Positions 1 to 11,730 of a stretch of 64,000 nucleotides of DNA are shown piece after piece. Each line of letters begins with the position of its first letter. The first letter of the stretch is position 1. This DNA is from Boesenbergia rotunda (Eukaryota; Streptophyta; Magnoliopsida; Zingiberales; Zingiberaceae), in contig JAGFNQ010002604.1 in NCBI GenBank assembly GCA_024364735.1, positions 742,300 through 806,299 of the forward strand. Reading direction: 5' to 3'. Made by a program: the position numbers and the translations under genes. The notes beneath the pieces were generated by a model, which had not been told where the DNA came from, did no database searches, and saw nothing but the letters and a program-made list of their open reading frames with translations.

Positions 1-142
1 TTAGGGATCATGTAGCTAGGGGCGAAATCATACTTATGCTTGTGGACTCAAAATCTAATCTAGCCGACATCATTACCAAACCCTTATCTGAGTCTGAGTT
101 TATCTTACTAAGAAGGTAATTAGGTTTGTTCTTAGTAGAATA
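1..142 (+). pseudogene. Copia element A: C-terminal RNase H remnant
   Basis: Frame 3 reads the conserved tail of a SIRE/Maximus-type copia RNase H (RDHVARGE, then DSKSNLADI, TKPL, ESEF). An in-frame TAA at 116-118 is followed by the usual last residues LGLFLVE and a second stop at 140-142, so the tail is interrupted. In the family this domain degrades the RNA strand of the cDNA hybrid. The rest of element A lies left of the window. The same tail is seen in H (49592 on), D (minus, up to 59058) and K (minus, 61950 on). Confidence 0.8.
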
Positions 143-1443
143 GGACTATTATCATGTATATTCTCAAAACTTTTTTAAAACTAGTATTTCATATCTTTTG
201 AAAAATCGGTTTTCTTATTAAGTCTCGAATTTTAAAATTCTTTTTCTGACTTAGATTTTTTGAAAAATTACCCCTTTAAAACTAGGGTTTTCTACACAAT
301 GGATTTAGCCTAGGCTTTAACCCTAGAACTGTATGCTCCTATAGATCAAGAAGCCAGCATCTCACAAGCACATTAGGACACTTTGATTGATAACCTAGAC
401 TGGGTTGAGATGCTTAGGTCTATGCCTTGACTCAAGATGCTTTAAGTTGGTGCATCTAGAGTAGTTGGGGCAATAAATACAATTGAACAACAATCAAGCT
501 AAGTGTTCAAGTTTAGAAAATCTAACTTGATCAGATCACTTAACTTGACTAACCCTAGTGAAAGCTGCTATTATATGACAGTTAGTAAGTAGCTAACTGG
601 GTTAGACAGGACCCGAACAAGTTCAATTTAGTTGTTTTGATCCTTTTTGTTGCTTGGACTCACTAAAATTGGTTCAATATGTGTTTAGAATTTTTATTAT
701 ATAAACTGGCTCTGATTTGCAATTGGTTTTCAATAAGTATTTTTTTTAAAATATGGCAAAGGGGGAGAGAAGAAGAAAAAATAGTTCTTTTTAAAAAAAA
801 GTTCTTTTTTAAAAAGTATTTTATTTTCAAAAAGTAAAGTTAAATTTTCAAGTGCATTAAACTTTCAAGTGCAAATTTTTCTAGTGCAAATTTTTTTTTG
901 CAAAAAGTACTTTTAATAGATTTTCAAGTGCACAATATTTTTCAAGTACAAAAGATGTTAAGTGCAAAATATTTTTCTAAGTACAAAATGTCTTTAGCAT
1001 AATATTTTTAAAGGGAAAAATCTTTTGTAAGTGTGCAAATGTTTTGAGTACAAAAAGTGCAAAGTCTTTTAAAGTACAAATTTTTGTGGTAAAGTTAAAA
1101 TTCTATTTTTTAGAAAAATTTATTTCCAAAAAAGTGTCTTAACTTTTTTAAACTTCAAAAGTTTTGCAAAATCTACTTGGTCAAAATTTGGTGATCTTGA
1201 TTTCACAAAAAGACCTTAACTTGTTTTTCCTCAAAAAGGGTACACTTAAACTTTTTGAAAAACTGCATATCTTTGAAAGCTTCAGGGGGAGAATCTCTAA
1301 TTCAGGGGGAGCTTAGTGCATATTTTTCAAAAAATGGTTTTCTTAAAAGAGAGGAAAATAAACATGTTTCTTTTAAAATACCTGGCTTATATGATTTAAC
1401 TTAACTTTTGAACTAGGTTGTCATAAATCAAAAAGGGGGAGAT
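143..1443 (+). other. Copia element A: 3' noncoding region and polypurine tract
   Basis: This stretch is AT-rich and has no coding potential. Short phrases such as AAGTGCAAATTTTT recur at 840-1120. Purine runs (GGGGGAGA) occur at about 757-770, 1283 and 1303. The last one, at 1430-1442, abuts the LTR and is the functional-looking polypurine tract for plus-strand priming. The first 600 bases resemble the 3' regions of H (49700-50187) and D (minus strand). Confidence 0.75.
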
Positions 1444-2705
1444 TGTTGGTGCCGGAAGCACCAAGATCGAACCTGAGTTTTGATAATGGAAAAGGGTTCA
1501 TAAGTTAAGGTTACAATGTGATCTAATGAATTTGTTTAAATGTGCAGGAAAAGTCCTAGGTAAGCTAGGCACGAAGTCCTAGTTCGTAGAATTGGGAAAT
1601 AAGACTGGCCGAGGGTTGGGCACCGAAGACCTGACTGAGGGTTGGGCAATAAGCCTGGTTGTGGACTGGGCACGAAGTCCTGATTCGAGGAATTGGGCAA
1701 TAAGTCCTGGCCGAGGGCTGGGCACCGAAGACCTGACCGAGGGTTGGGCAATAAGTCCTGGTCATCGACTAGGCACGAAGTCCCGATCTGAAAGATCGGG
1801 CAAAAATCCAACCGGAGGAGCCGGTTGGCAAAAGGTAAATTCTCCTGAGAGGAGTAGGCGAGGACGTGTTCCCCGTAGGAGGGAACATTAGGCTTCGTTT
1901 TGACCTAGGGTTCCATTTTTTGAAGCCCAAAGTCAGAACCAAGACAGCGCAGGCTGTTAACTGTACTTAATTTATCTATTGTGTGTGTTTTAGAACTAAC
2001 CCTGGTTGCAGGAACAAAGGATGAAGTTCTCTGCTCCCCAGGCACCTGAAAGGAGTCAGGCGCCTGATCATACAGGTGCCTTTATGGATTCAAGCGCCCA
2101 AGAAGGGTGTTTTCCAGCAGTCTGCGAAGCTGAGCCTCCACGTCAGCAAAGTAGGCGCCCGTGACCATACAGGCACCCCAGTCATCCTAAGCGCCCTGGT
2201 TGAAGGGATAAGCGCTGGCCAAGTCTGTGGATGAGGATTCGCGCAGAAGGGCACATGTGTCAGGCACCCCATTCAGCACAGGCGCCCCCAGACGACTATA
2301 TATAAAGGGGTTTACCCCCTTGCTTCTAGACAACACTTCTTCCAAAGCAAATACTCAAGCGCTCTGCTCTAATCTCTCCGTGCTCAAGTCGCAAGCGCCA
2401 ACAATGACCCGCTGCTCCGATCTTCGAGTCATTCTCCGATCGTCGATATTTTTAATTTAATTACTTACTTTTTCAATCCTGTATTCATGCTCAAATTTTG
2501 TAACCCTTTTGGGAAATATAGAATTGCCCAACGTAAACGGTAAAGGACAGTGGGCCTTGGAGTAGGAGTCGATCTAGACTCCGAACCATGTAAAAGAAAA
2601 GCGTGTTAGCATTGTTTGAAATTTCTGCTGCATATTACTCTTTTTATATCCGAAAAGTTTCATCAATATTCACCCCCCCCTCTATCGATTCATAACGATC
2701 CCACA
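1444..2705 (+). repeat. LTR of copia element A (SIRE/Maximus type, 1.26 kb)
   Basis: It begins TGTTGGTGCC right after the polypurine tract and ends in CCCACA. It holds, in order: a tandem block built on GGGCACGAAGTC and CCGAGGGTTGGGC (about 1565-1800); a cluster of GGCGCC-like words (about 2040-2290); a TATA box at 2297-2306 followed by GGGG; and a C-rich run before CTATCGA near the 3' end. The same order recurs in the LTRs of E, S1, D and K. The interrupted LTR of D has the same length and similar ends, so A and D look like one family. No primer-binding site follows 2705. Confidence 0.75.
2297..2306 (+). promoter_or_regulatory. TATA box of LTR A
   Basis: TATATATAAA is followed by GGGG, just downstream of the GGCGCC cluster. 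The E LTRs use the same arrangement. It is the probable core promoter of the element transcript. Confidence 0.55.
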
Positions 2706-3883
2706 AAATTCGTTCCCCAGAAACTCTTTGTGGGCATCTATGGTAGATGCGTACAAGATTTTGAGGAACTTATCTAAAATTAAACTAGACGAATTATTTT
2801 CTGAGTTAGAATTGCATGAACAGACTAACACTGCATAGGTCGAGAAAGGTGTAGCTCTTTTTTAGGAAAAATCTCGGGAAAGAAGAACAACCGATACCCG
2901 AGTTACATTTTGACGATGACATATCAATCATCCCAAGCTAGTCAGAATGGCCTGAAACTACTATAAAATGATTAAAGGCTAAAGGAAGAAGTAGAAGATG
3001 GGTCAGTCAAATGATGATCCAACTGAACCAAGTACTAGTCAGAAAGGGAAGACCAAAGTCACCTGTTATGGGTTCAATAAGAAGGGTCACTACAAATCGG
3101 AGTGTCCCAACTTGAAGGAGGCAAAGAAGACTCAGAGGAAGAAAGCACTTCAAGATACATGGGAGGAGTCCTCTTTGTAAGATGAAGAAGAAGCTTCGCA
3201 ATCCAACATCGCCACGCTAACGACCTCAGAAAAACTCGACACCGAGTTAGAATCGGAACCGGAAGAAACCAGAGGAACCGGAAAGCTATCAGTATCAGAA
3301 GACCGACAAATCATGATAAGAGGTTATCTCAAATCTCAATTGTACGAAGTTGGCCAAAGCCAACATCCGAGTTGAGTCCCTTGAACAAGAGGTAAAAGTC
3401 CTGAAGGAGGAGGCCAACTAAAGCTCCTTGACTGAGACCATTCAGGAAGGAACCTCAACTCAAGATCAACAACTTGAGGAAGAGAATTCCTCCTTGAAAA
3501 CTCAAGTGAAGGAACTTTGAGTTGCACTGGAACAGTTTACTTTAGGTTCCAAGAATCTTGACATGATTCTTAGAAAATAAAAATTCGTTCTAAACTGATC
3601 CAGACTTGATTACCGAACCAACTCACCTTATAGATCCTACTATTCTGTTTTGAACCAAACTAGAACCCAAGTCCAAGCATAGGTCCCAAAGTTATGCTTG
3701 ACTAATCAAGTAGGACCAAAACACTATTGGATCCCCAAGGACAAGATTCACATCTTAGATTGTCCATATCGAGGCTTCAGTCCAGGGGGAGTCAATAGAA
3801 AAACTATCTTCATAATTAGATGATCTTTTGCATGCTTCTCTGAATTTTTGTTTGATGATTGTGTATTTATTTACTGCAAAAAT
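2706..3883 (+). pseudogene. Host copia H: decayed gag with broken zinc knuckle
   Basis: Several frames give pieces of a copia gag: MVDAYKILRNLSKIKLDEL near 2740, then a CCHC-like motif at 3061-3105. In that motif the second cysteine is replaced by phenylalanine (CYGFNKKGHYKSEC). An acidic Glu-rich part and a coiled-coil-like part full of Glu and Lys follow, with several stops. Near 3720-3820 the piece reads WIPKDKI and FSPGG, which in the family sits just before protease. The sequence breaks at 3883, where element B is inserted, and resumes at 14012. Gag would form the nucleocapsid; this copy cannot. Confidence 0.65.
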
Positions 3884-5067
3884 TGTTAGTAATATGAGAG
3901 AAGTGTCCTAAGGCAATCGCCTTATGATTGTAAACATTTATTCTAATAAATGATAATTCACTATTTGAGTATACATGTTTGTGTATTTGATTGAGATCTT
4001 AAACTCATCTACTGAATGTCCGCAATACAATTCACAGCATAAGAGAATTTGTGATGGGATCACAACTAGTGATTATCTCTAAATGTGCAATTGTGAAGTA
4101 TTGAAATTATCCCTAGTCGATGAATTGATAAAAACGGACACTATCAATTCTGTTGAGACTAGCATGGGTTATTCTCTAATCAGCTGATTCTCACTGGCTG
4201 GTGACATTGGGATGTCCGGAGATAAACATGGATGCTAGTTAAGGGAACTAGTTCATTGGAGTGACTAGCTGTAAGACTTCATATGGGAATCTACATGTAG
4301 AATGTCAATGAAGTTCTTACTGCAGCTTAAGTGCGATGTTCCTTTGACTTGCGGTGTTCAAGTCATCTTGGTCATGAAGACTTATACTTTAACATCTTAA
4401 GCAAGCATCTCCAAGGAGGTGTGGACCCAGGATGATTGGGTATAAGCCGAAGTGCCCGAAGATGTTTGAACAACCTACAAAGGATTCACCACTCCTTGCG
4501 AGGAGATGTATACCCAGGCCTATCGTCGGATTGTTACTCAAAACCTCTGGCCAGAGTATATCATGTTTAGAGTGCGAGTCTCTTAAATACATGAGAGTAA
4601 TTAGAAATCCAATGGACGAGAAAGACACTACTTAGGCTAGGTGTGACGTAGTCAGCCTAGTGGGGACTGACACATATAGACCGTGTCCTGAACCAAGTGG
4701 GTATAAGGTGGTGAAGGGAATGAGGCACGACTCATTAGAGCTGCTGAAGGGTTTCAGAATTACTTCTGAGGTCAAACCGTTGATCTTTCGATTAATTGGG
4801 GGTCATGATATACTACTAGGTGCCACTCATGACCGTTCTATAATTGGTTGATTATAGACAGCCAACATAAATCGAAAGCCTATTTAGTCACACGCACTAC
4901 GAGTAATCCGAGGGATTTAAAACGAGTTGAAATTAGATTTTCCGATCAAGAGAAATAAGTCGAATCTGAGTTAATCAGAGGCGCAATGGAAGCTAAAATT
5001 GGCTAAGTCTTTTGAAGGCTTATTGGGCGAATTAAATGAGTTTAATTCGCGATGGATGCGGCTTGAT

Positions 5068-5112
5068 TGGCCGGCCAAGGAGGGTGCTAAACCCCCTTGG
5101 TTTGGCCGGCCA
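5068..5112 (+). other. GC-rich hairpin in B LTR (also at 12917-12961)
   Basis: Two copies of the self-complementary word TGGCCGGCCA (5068-5077 and 5103-5112) flank AAGGAGGG, a short loop and CCCCCTTGG, giving a near-continuous stem of about 18 pairs. Both LTRs keep it unchanged. It stands about 400 bases upstream of the TATA box, at the border of an AT-rich block. Confidence 0.6.
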
Positions 5113-5515
5113 CTTAAAAGGGAGAAAACCAATTAATTTGGTTTAATTAATAAAATAAATCTAGCGCGATTTGTTTTATAAATTATGGATAAATAAATTC
5201 GTATAAAGAAATTTATATAAATAAATTTATAGAAATTTATTTCTTTTTTGGAAATTAAAATAATCCGTGGAATGGTTTATTTTAATTTTATAAAATCAAT
5301 TATGAATTGATTTTTCCATTAAAAGAAAAATTATAAATTTCTTATAAAATTTATTCCATAATTAAAGAAGAGAATTAATTGTTTTATTATAAAGTTAGTT
5401 ATAATAAAACTAGGCCTAACGGAATAATTTATAAGAAAATTTATAAGATAAATTTCTTATGAAAATTAATTCCGTTAATTCCGTTAAAGAGGAGACTTAG
5501 CAAGGGAGAGGTTGC

Positions 5516-5523
5516 TATATAAA
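5516..5523 (+). promoter_or_regulatory. TATA box of B LTR (partner at 13365-13372)
   Basis: TATATAAA is followed by GGAACC and then, 50-60 bases on, a CT-rich run, which is a typical plant core promoter layout. In the 5' copy it would start the genomic RNA of element B. Confidence 0.6.
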
Positions 5524-6159
5524 GGAACCAAAGGCTAGCCTTCAATTCCAATCAATAGAGTTGATTAAGAGTTAATCCTCTCCCTCTCTCTCTTATTCTC
5601 TTCTCCTTCTCCCTCCCATCTAGGGCCAGCACCCAACCTAGATCTCCTAGGGCCGGTGCACCTTCATTGTTCTCCAAGGAGTTGGCGTGAGCAATCTACA
5701 CCAAGGAGAAGCCAACCAAGAAGAAGAAGAAGCGGATCACATCTCCTTCCTTCTCGGAATTCGATTCCGTTTCTCGGGTGGTTAGTTTCCTATCTTTTCT
5801 CTTGTTCTTCTAGTTGTGTCTTCGGAGAATCTAGTAGTTCTCGTCGGCACAAAACTCGTGGCTTTGCGAAGTCATCCCGAAGAGAACTCGGCGTGGACGC
5901 GAATAGAGGCGGAGCTTCCAAGGGACGCTACGGTTGGATCTCGTCCCTTACTTCGAGTTACGAGAGGTACTTAGTAAATTAGTTTACTTTTTCCGCAAAG
6001 TTTTAATTTATGATTATGTCAACACATCATAAGGTTGCATGCTAGATACGTGGTTAAAATAATTTAGGAAATTATTTTATGCTAATTCTTCCGCTGCACG
6101 TAAAAAATTTAAAATTTTACGAACCCGTATCCTTGTCGACATGCACCCGGTCCCAACAG

Positions 6160-6171
6160 TGGTATCAGAGC
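6160..6171 (+). other. Primer-binding site of B (tRNA-Met type)
   Basis: TGGTATCAGAGC lies one base after the 5' LTR end. It matches the 3' end of plant initiator tRNA-Met, the usual primer for copia elements. Confidence 0.9.
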
Positions 6172-7872
6172 CGGTTAGTGTTCGACATAATCATATAATT
6201 GTTTTGCGGAACACTTTGTCATGATCTCAATTTTGGAAAATTTTTCAATTATGGAAACTTTCCAATTATAATAAATTTTAGATTTAGGAATTTCAAAGTT
6301 TGGAAATCCTCATGAAATTTCGCAAACTTTTGAAATTTTCTAGTTTCTGAAATTTTATAATAATTGTGAAAACTTCCCATCTTTGGAAACTTTCCAATTT
6401 TGGAAAATTTTCTAATTTTAGAAATTTTCCAATTTTGGAAATATGTAAGTTTTCTTTGTAACAGAAGCTTACAATTATTCTGAAAACCAATTTATGAAAT
6501 CTCGCAATTTTGGGCACTTTCTTTTAAGAAAGTCTAGACAAATTCATGGACAGTTAATTGACAATTAAATTTGAATTGGTCTTTAAATTGACAACAAAAT
6601 TCTTTATTTTGGATTGAGCCTCGGGGAGCCGTCCAATTTAAAGCTAGTTGTTGTAATTTAATTTCCCAATTTTTAATTGAAATTGTCATGTTTGATTTGG
6701 ATTGAGCCTCGGGGAGCCGTCCAATTGGATTTACAACAAATTATTTTTCTTTGGGTATCTGAGCCTCGGGGAGCCACCCTTAGAAAATGATTTGTTGTAA
6801 TTAATTAAATCCATGAATAAAATATGATTTAAGAGGTGATGCTCTTACATATTGTTGTCTCCAAATTAATTAGGAAATGGTTTCCTATAGAGTTTTCTTA
6901 AATGAGATTTTCATGAAAATAATATGTCGTTGAATTAAGGGAATTGCCTCTTAATTTAATAAGATTTGATTTAGAGAAATCAAAGTCTTAAACATATTAT
7001 TTCCGAAATTGATTATGGCAATTTAGGAAATTGTTTCCCAAAACAATTCCTTTAATAAAGTATGAAATTAGAATGAGGAAATCCGGTTCCTAATTCAATT
7101 CATGAGACATGATAAATTAAGTCACATACATACTTTATTAAGGAAATCGTTAGTCATGACATAATCATATGTCATGAATGTGCTTAGAAAAGATGAGACC
7201 CAAAACCCCTTACAAAATATTAAGGCCAACACCTTCCCTTAATATGGTTAGAATCGGAGTTTTGTTTCTCGTTTGGGTTGATGGACACATCCATGCCCGA
7301 CTTGAACCTCAACATGTTCAAACCATGGAATTAGTTTATGAATAATGTAGTTGGAGTCAGAGGTCAATCCTTAGTTTTGGTTGTTGGACACATCCAAGCC
7401 TGACTAAACGGTTGAATGAGCTCTAACCATATTAAAACTATTTCTTGATTAATGGGTCAGCCTTAAGCTTGGAACATCGATTTGTTGTGCCACAGCCAAG
7501 GTCGATGTAAAGAGAGGTGCAGTTGGGTGCTATGTATAATGTTGCATACTTGTTAATGAGTTAACAACCCAATGATTTATGCAAACATTCAATTAGTTGA
7601 TAGCATAAAGTGATAGTTACATATATGTGATATGTAATCGGTATAATTACCTACCTTCATAGCTAAGAAAAACTTGATGGCCACAGCCATGGTAGTTCTT
7701 ATCTATGGTTGGATATCAACCTATTTGGAGATGTTCCTACGATCTCCCGAATTGATAATAAGGGTGACTCAATTCGTAAAATAAATAGGATTTAATTTAT
7801 GTATGATGATACATTCTTTAATCATTCTTCTCACATAAACTCAATTTGTATTTCTAGGATAATCACTCGATT
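6172..7872 (+). other. Structured noncoding leader of element B
   Basis: The leader has no open frame of note, and 6590-7710 is packed with stem-loops. The word GAGCCTCGGGGAGCC occurs three times (6616-6630, 6704-6718, 6761-6775). The first and third sit in multi-part stems closed by ACAACAA...TTGTTGT, with different inner pairs: TTGGA/TCCAA and CTTTA/TAAAG in the first, GGGT/ACCC and TTTTCT/AGAAAA in the third. The second keeps TTGGA/TCCAA but its outer stem is poor. GGACACATCC is presented on two stems (7277-7295, 7380-7396). CCACAGCC is presented on two more (7474-7508, 7666-7700). A 9-bp perfect stem with a 4-base loop lies at 7155-7176. A role in RNA packaging, dimerisation or translation is inference. 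Confidence 0.6.
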
Positions 7873-8567
7873 ATGTCTTTTCTAAACTTGCGTTCCATTT
7901 TGGACACCAATAAACTGACTGGGCTGAACTACATGGACTGGCTTCGAAACCTAAGGATAGTCCTTAAGGCAGAGAAGCTTGCTTATGTCCTTGAAGATCA
8001 ACTTCCCACCCATCCTCCAGAGAATGCAACTCCAGACCAATTGTTGGCCTATCAGAAACATGTGACCGATTCTGAACTTGCGAGTTGCATCATGCTAGCC
8101 TCTATGGTACCTGAGCTGCAAAAGCAGCATGAGCATATGGATGCTTATACCATCATCTTCCATCTTCATGAGTTATTTGAAGAGCAGGCGAGATCCGAAA
8201 GGTTCGAAGTCTCCAGACTCCTCTTCACCACTAAGATGCAGGAAGGCACTTCTGCCTCGCAGTTTGTGTTAAAGATGTTGGGGTACATTGAGCGATTGAG
8301 CGCACACGATTTTGCAATGGATCATGAACTAAGTATTGACTTAATTCTGAGTTGTTTGCCCAAGAGTTATTCACAATTTGTGATGAACTATCGGATGAAC
8401 AAACTAGAGACACCATTCCTGAGTTGCTCAACCTGCTGAAGACTGTAGAGCCTTCTGTAAAGCCGGATCAAAAGGCGGTACTGTTAGTTGGTTCCTCGAA
8501 GAAAGGTTCTAAGAGGAAGGCCAAGGAACAGAACAAAAGGGAAGAAGAAAAAGGCCAAGAAGACTGA
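7873..8567 (+). pseudogene. Element B gag, frameshifted
   Basis: The start ATG at 7873 opens a 188-codon frame with copia gag features (UBN2-type: GLNYMDWLRNLR near residue 18, then HLHELFEEQARSERFEVSRLLF around residue 95-115, then a YIERLSAHD-type helix). It ends early at 8439. The expected continuation (IPELLNLLKTVEPS) lies in another frame, in the open stretch 8352-8567. The basic and zinc-knuckle part lies in a third frame from about 8540. So two frameshifts, near 8405 and near 8540, break gag. In an intact element gag would assemble the particle and bind the RNA. Confidence 0.85.
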
Positions 8568-11500
8568 AAAGAAACCAAAAGGAACTTGCCATCATTGTGG
8601 CAAGGAGGGTCACTGGCGAAGAAACTGCAAGGTTTATCTTGAGTCCTTGAAGAAGAAGGCATCCGATGCCCCATCCTCTTCAGGTATCTTCGTTATTGAA
8701 TGTCACTCTATTTCCTCAAATACCTGGGTACTTGATACTGGGTGTAGCTCACATATATGTAATGACATACAGGGGCTAAGGAATAGAAGAAGACTCGTCA
8801 AAGGAGAAGCAGATTTGCGAGTTGGGAATGGAGCAAAGATTGCTGCTGTTGCCATCGGAACATATTTGCTAAAGCTCCCCAATGGACGTGTCTTAGAATT
8901 GGATAATTGTTATTTCGTTCCTTCATTAATAAAGAACATTGTATCTATTTCATGTTTGAATGAAAAAGGTTATCATTTAACTTTTAGTAACAATTGTTGT
9001 TACATAACTTTAAATGGCGTTCTTTATGGGAATGGAACTTTGTGCAACGGCATCTACACGTTAGATTTATCCAGTGACGTTTTCAATATCGAAGTTAGCA
9101 ACAAACGTGCTAGAATAGATAATCGAATAGACTCCTACACTAGGCATTGCCGTCTTGGCCATGTAAGTAAGAAACGCATGACCGAATTACACCGATGTGG
9201 AATTCTGGAATCATTTGAACCCGGTTCATTTGATACATGCGAATCATGCTTAAAAGGCAAGATGACCAAATTACCCTTTTCCGTAAAAGGTAATCCAGTG
9301 GGAGATTTGCTTGGTCTAATACATACTGATGTATGTGGACCAATGTCAACTCTTGCACAAGGAGGCTATAGCTACTTCATAACCTTTATCGATGATCACT
9401 CACGATTCGGGTATGTGTTCTTGATGAAACACAAATCTGAAGCCTTTGAGAAATTCAAAGAGTTCAGAAATGAAGTAGAGAAACAACTTGGCAAAAGAAT
9501 TAAGATACTTCAATCCGATCGGGGTGGTGAATACTTAAGTCAAGAGGTTCAAGATTATCTTAGGGACAATGGGATACTGTCCCAATGGACTCCGCCGTAT
9601 ACACCACAGCATAATGGTGTACCTGAGAGGCGCAACCGAACCTTGATGGACATGGTTAGGTCGATGATGAATCATGCAACTCTTCCAAAATCCTTTTGGG
9701 GCTATGCACTTAAGACAGCTGTTTACTTGCTAAACAGAGTCCCGACCAAGGTAGTCTCTACTACTCCATATGAGATATGGAATAGTAAGAAACCTCACTT
9801 AACTCACCTTAAGATATGGGGTTGTCCCGCTTATGTGAAGCGGACTATATCAGACAAATTGGATGCTAAGTCTGATAAATGTCTATTTATTGGATACCCT
9901 AAGGAAACGAAGGGTTACCAATTCTATCATCCCTTGGAACAAAAGGTGTTTGTTTCAAGGCATGCTATATTTCTAGAAAAAGAATTTCTTTTATAAGAAA
10001 ACAGTGGGAGTGGCATTGAACTTGATGAAGTTCAAGAAACTCCAATAGACATTAAAGAGACACCTAGTCTAGACCCACAACCAATATCTCATAATGATGA
10101 GCTATCAGTTGAACCTAAAACAATACCACCTCTTCGTAGGTCTGATAGGACACGCAATATTCCAGAGAGATACAGATTTCTCGTAAGTGAATCGAACGAC
10201 GTGTTACTCATAAGCGATGACGAACCTATCAGTTATGAAGATGTTCTGAAAAATTCAGAAAGGGACAAATGGCTTGAAGCCATGAAGTCGGAAATGGATT
10301 CCATGTACGAAAATCAAGTATGGGACTTGATTAACCCACCTGAAGGGATTAAACCCATAGGGTGCAAGTGGGTTTTCAAGAAGAAAACTGACATGGAAGG
10401 TAATGTTGTTACCTTTAAAGCTAGATTAGTGGCTAAAGGATATCGTCAAAAATAAGGAATTGATTATGACGAAACCTATTCGCCAGTAGCTATGCGTAAA
10501 TCCATTCGGATGCTCCTAGCCATAGTAGCTCATTATGATTATGAGATATGGCAAATGGATGTGAAAACAGCTTTCCTTAATGGAAACCTACTTTAGGATG
10601 TATACATGATACAACCTGAAGGTTTCACATCGGTTGATAAAACCAAAGTATGCAAACTTCGACGATCCATATATGGACTGAAGCAAGCATCTAGGAGCTG
10701 GAACATCCGTTTTGATGAGACAATCAAAGAGTTTGATTTCTCACAAAATCCTGACGAACCTTGTGTGTACAAGAAGGTTAGTGGGAGTGCAGTCGTATTC
10801 CTAGTATTATATGTCGATGACATTTTACTTATAGGAAACGATATATCAGTTTTACAGACAGTTGAAATTTGGTTGTCCAAAACTTTCTCCATGAAAGACC
10901 TGGGAGAAGCAACCTATATCCTTGGGATTAGAATCTATAGAGATAGATCAAAACGGTTGCTTGGTCTTTCGCAGTCTACATATATAGACCGAGTGCTAAA
11001 AGGGTTTAGCATGTCGGAATCCAAGAAAGGTTACCTTCCCATCAGGCATGGGATCAACCTTTCAAAGTCTATGTGTCCGCGCACAGAAGACGAGAGGATT
11101 TGCATGAATAAGATTCCCTATGCATCCGCGATAGGATCTATCATGTATGCTATGTTATGTACAAGGCCCGATGTATCGTATGCTCTGAGCGTCACGAGCA
11201 GATACCAATCTGATCCAGGAATGGATCATTGGGCGGCTGTCAAGACAATCCTTAAGTACTTAAGAAGAACTAAGGATGTGTTCCTAATATATGGAGAAGG
11301 AGATATGGTAATACGTGGGTATACGTGGATACGTATTTACTTTGAATGGAGGCGCAATAAGTTGGAAGAGTTCCAAATAAGACACCGTAGCGGATTCTAC
11401 CACGGAAGCAGTCTGGATCAAGAAGTTTGTCTCAAAACTTGGTGAGGTTCCAACCATTGATGAAGCAATACCGGTTTATTGCGACAACAATGGAGCTATT

Positions 11501-11716
11501 ACACAAGCAAAGGAACCAAGGTCTCATCAGCGATCCAAACACGTGCTTCGCCGCTATCATCTGATCAGAGAGATTATAAGTAGGAATGATATACAAATTG
11601 AGAAAATTCCCACTGAAAGGAATTTAGCGGATCCTTTAACTAAGGCCTTGCCTCAAAGCAAGTTCGAGGGTCATGTTAGAGCTTGTGGTATTGGATACCG
11701 TAGCGAATGGCATTAG
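8488..11716 (+). pseudogene. Element B pol: protease, integrase, RT, RNase H with stops
   Basis: One frame runs from the gag zinc knuckle (CHHCGKEGHWRRNC, near 8590) through protease (WVLDTGCSSHI, near 8730), the GAG-pre-integrase HH-CC region (about 9140-9260) and integrase. Integrase has HTDVCG, then QSDRGGEY, then PERRNRT. RT follows with WVFKKKTDMEG, QMDVKTAFLNG and the catalytic LYVDDIL (near 10810). In-frame stops lie at 9994-9996, 10453-10455 and 10594-10596; each looks like a single-base change. After about 11315 the frame is lost and RNase H appears in another frame with its first catalytic-Asp segment missing. The later CDNNGA and the tail ending at 11716 remain. The copy cannot make its own enzymes. 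Confidence 0.9.
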
Positions 11717-11719
11717 GCC

Positions 11720-11730
11720 AAGTGGGAGTT
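11720..11730 (+). other. Polypurine tract of B
   Basis: AAGTGGGAGTT directly precedes the 3' LTR, where plus-strand DNA synthesis would be primed. It lies a few bases after the last pol stop. Confidence 0.75.

Larger units (their letters stand above)
3884..6158 (+). repeat. 5' LTR of element B (2.28 kb)
   Basis: TG...CA ends, with a near-identical partner at 11731-14006. It contains a strong GC-rich hairpin (5068-5112), a 350-base AT-rich stretch, a TATA box (5516-5523), a CT-rich start region (5578-5620) and an AGAAG run near 5718. Short open frames at 4389-4851 and 5656-5982 have no recognisable protein and are not called. Confidence 0.93.

Noticed and set aside
4389..4851. Open frames of 63-79 codons, identical in both B LTRs (also 12237-12699)
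   Set aside because: Identity follows from the LTR pair being young. The frames overlap on both strands, lack family features and sit in U3.
5656..5982. 108-codon frame in the B 5' LTR
   Set aside because: The matching place in the 3' LTR is broken by small changes, and the protein is Ser/Arg-rich from low-complexity DNA. No family.
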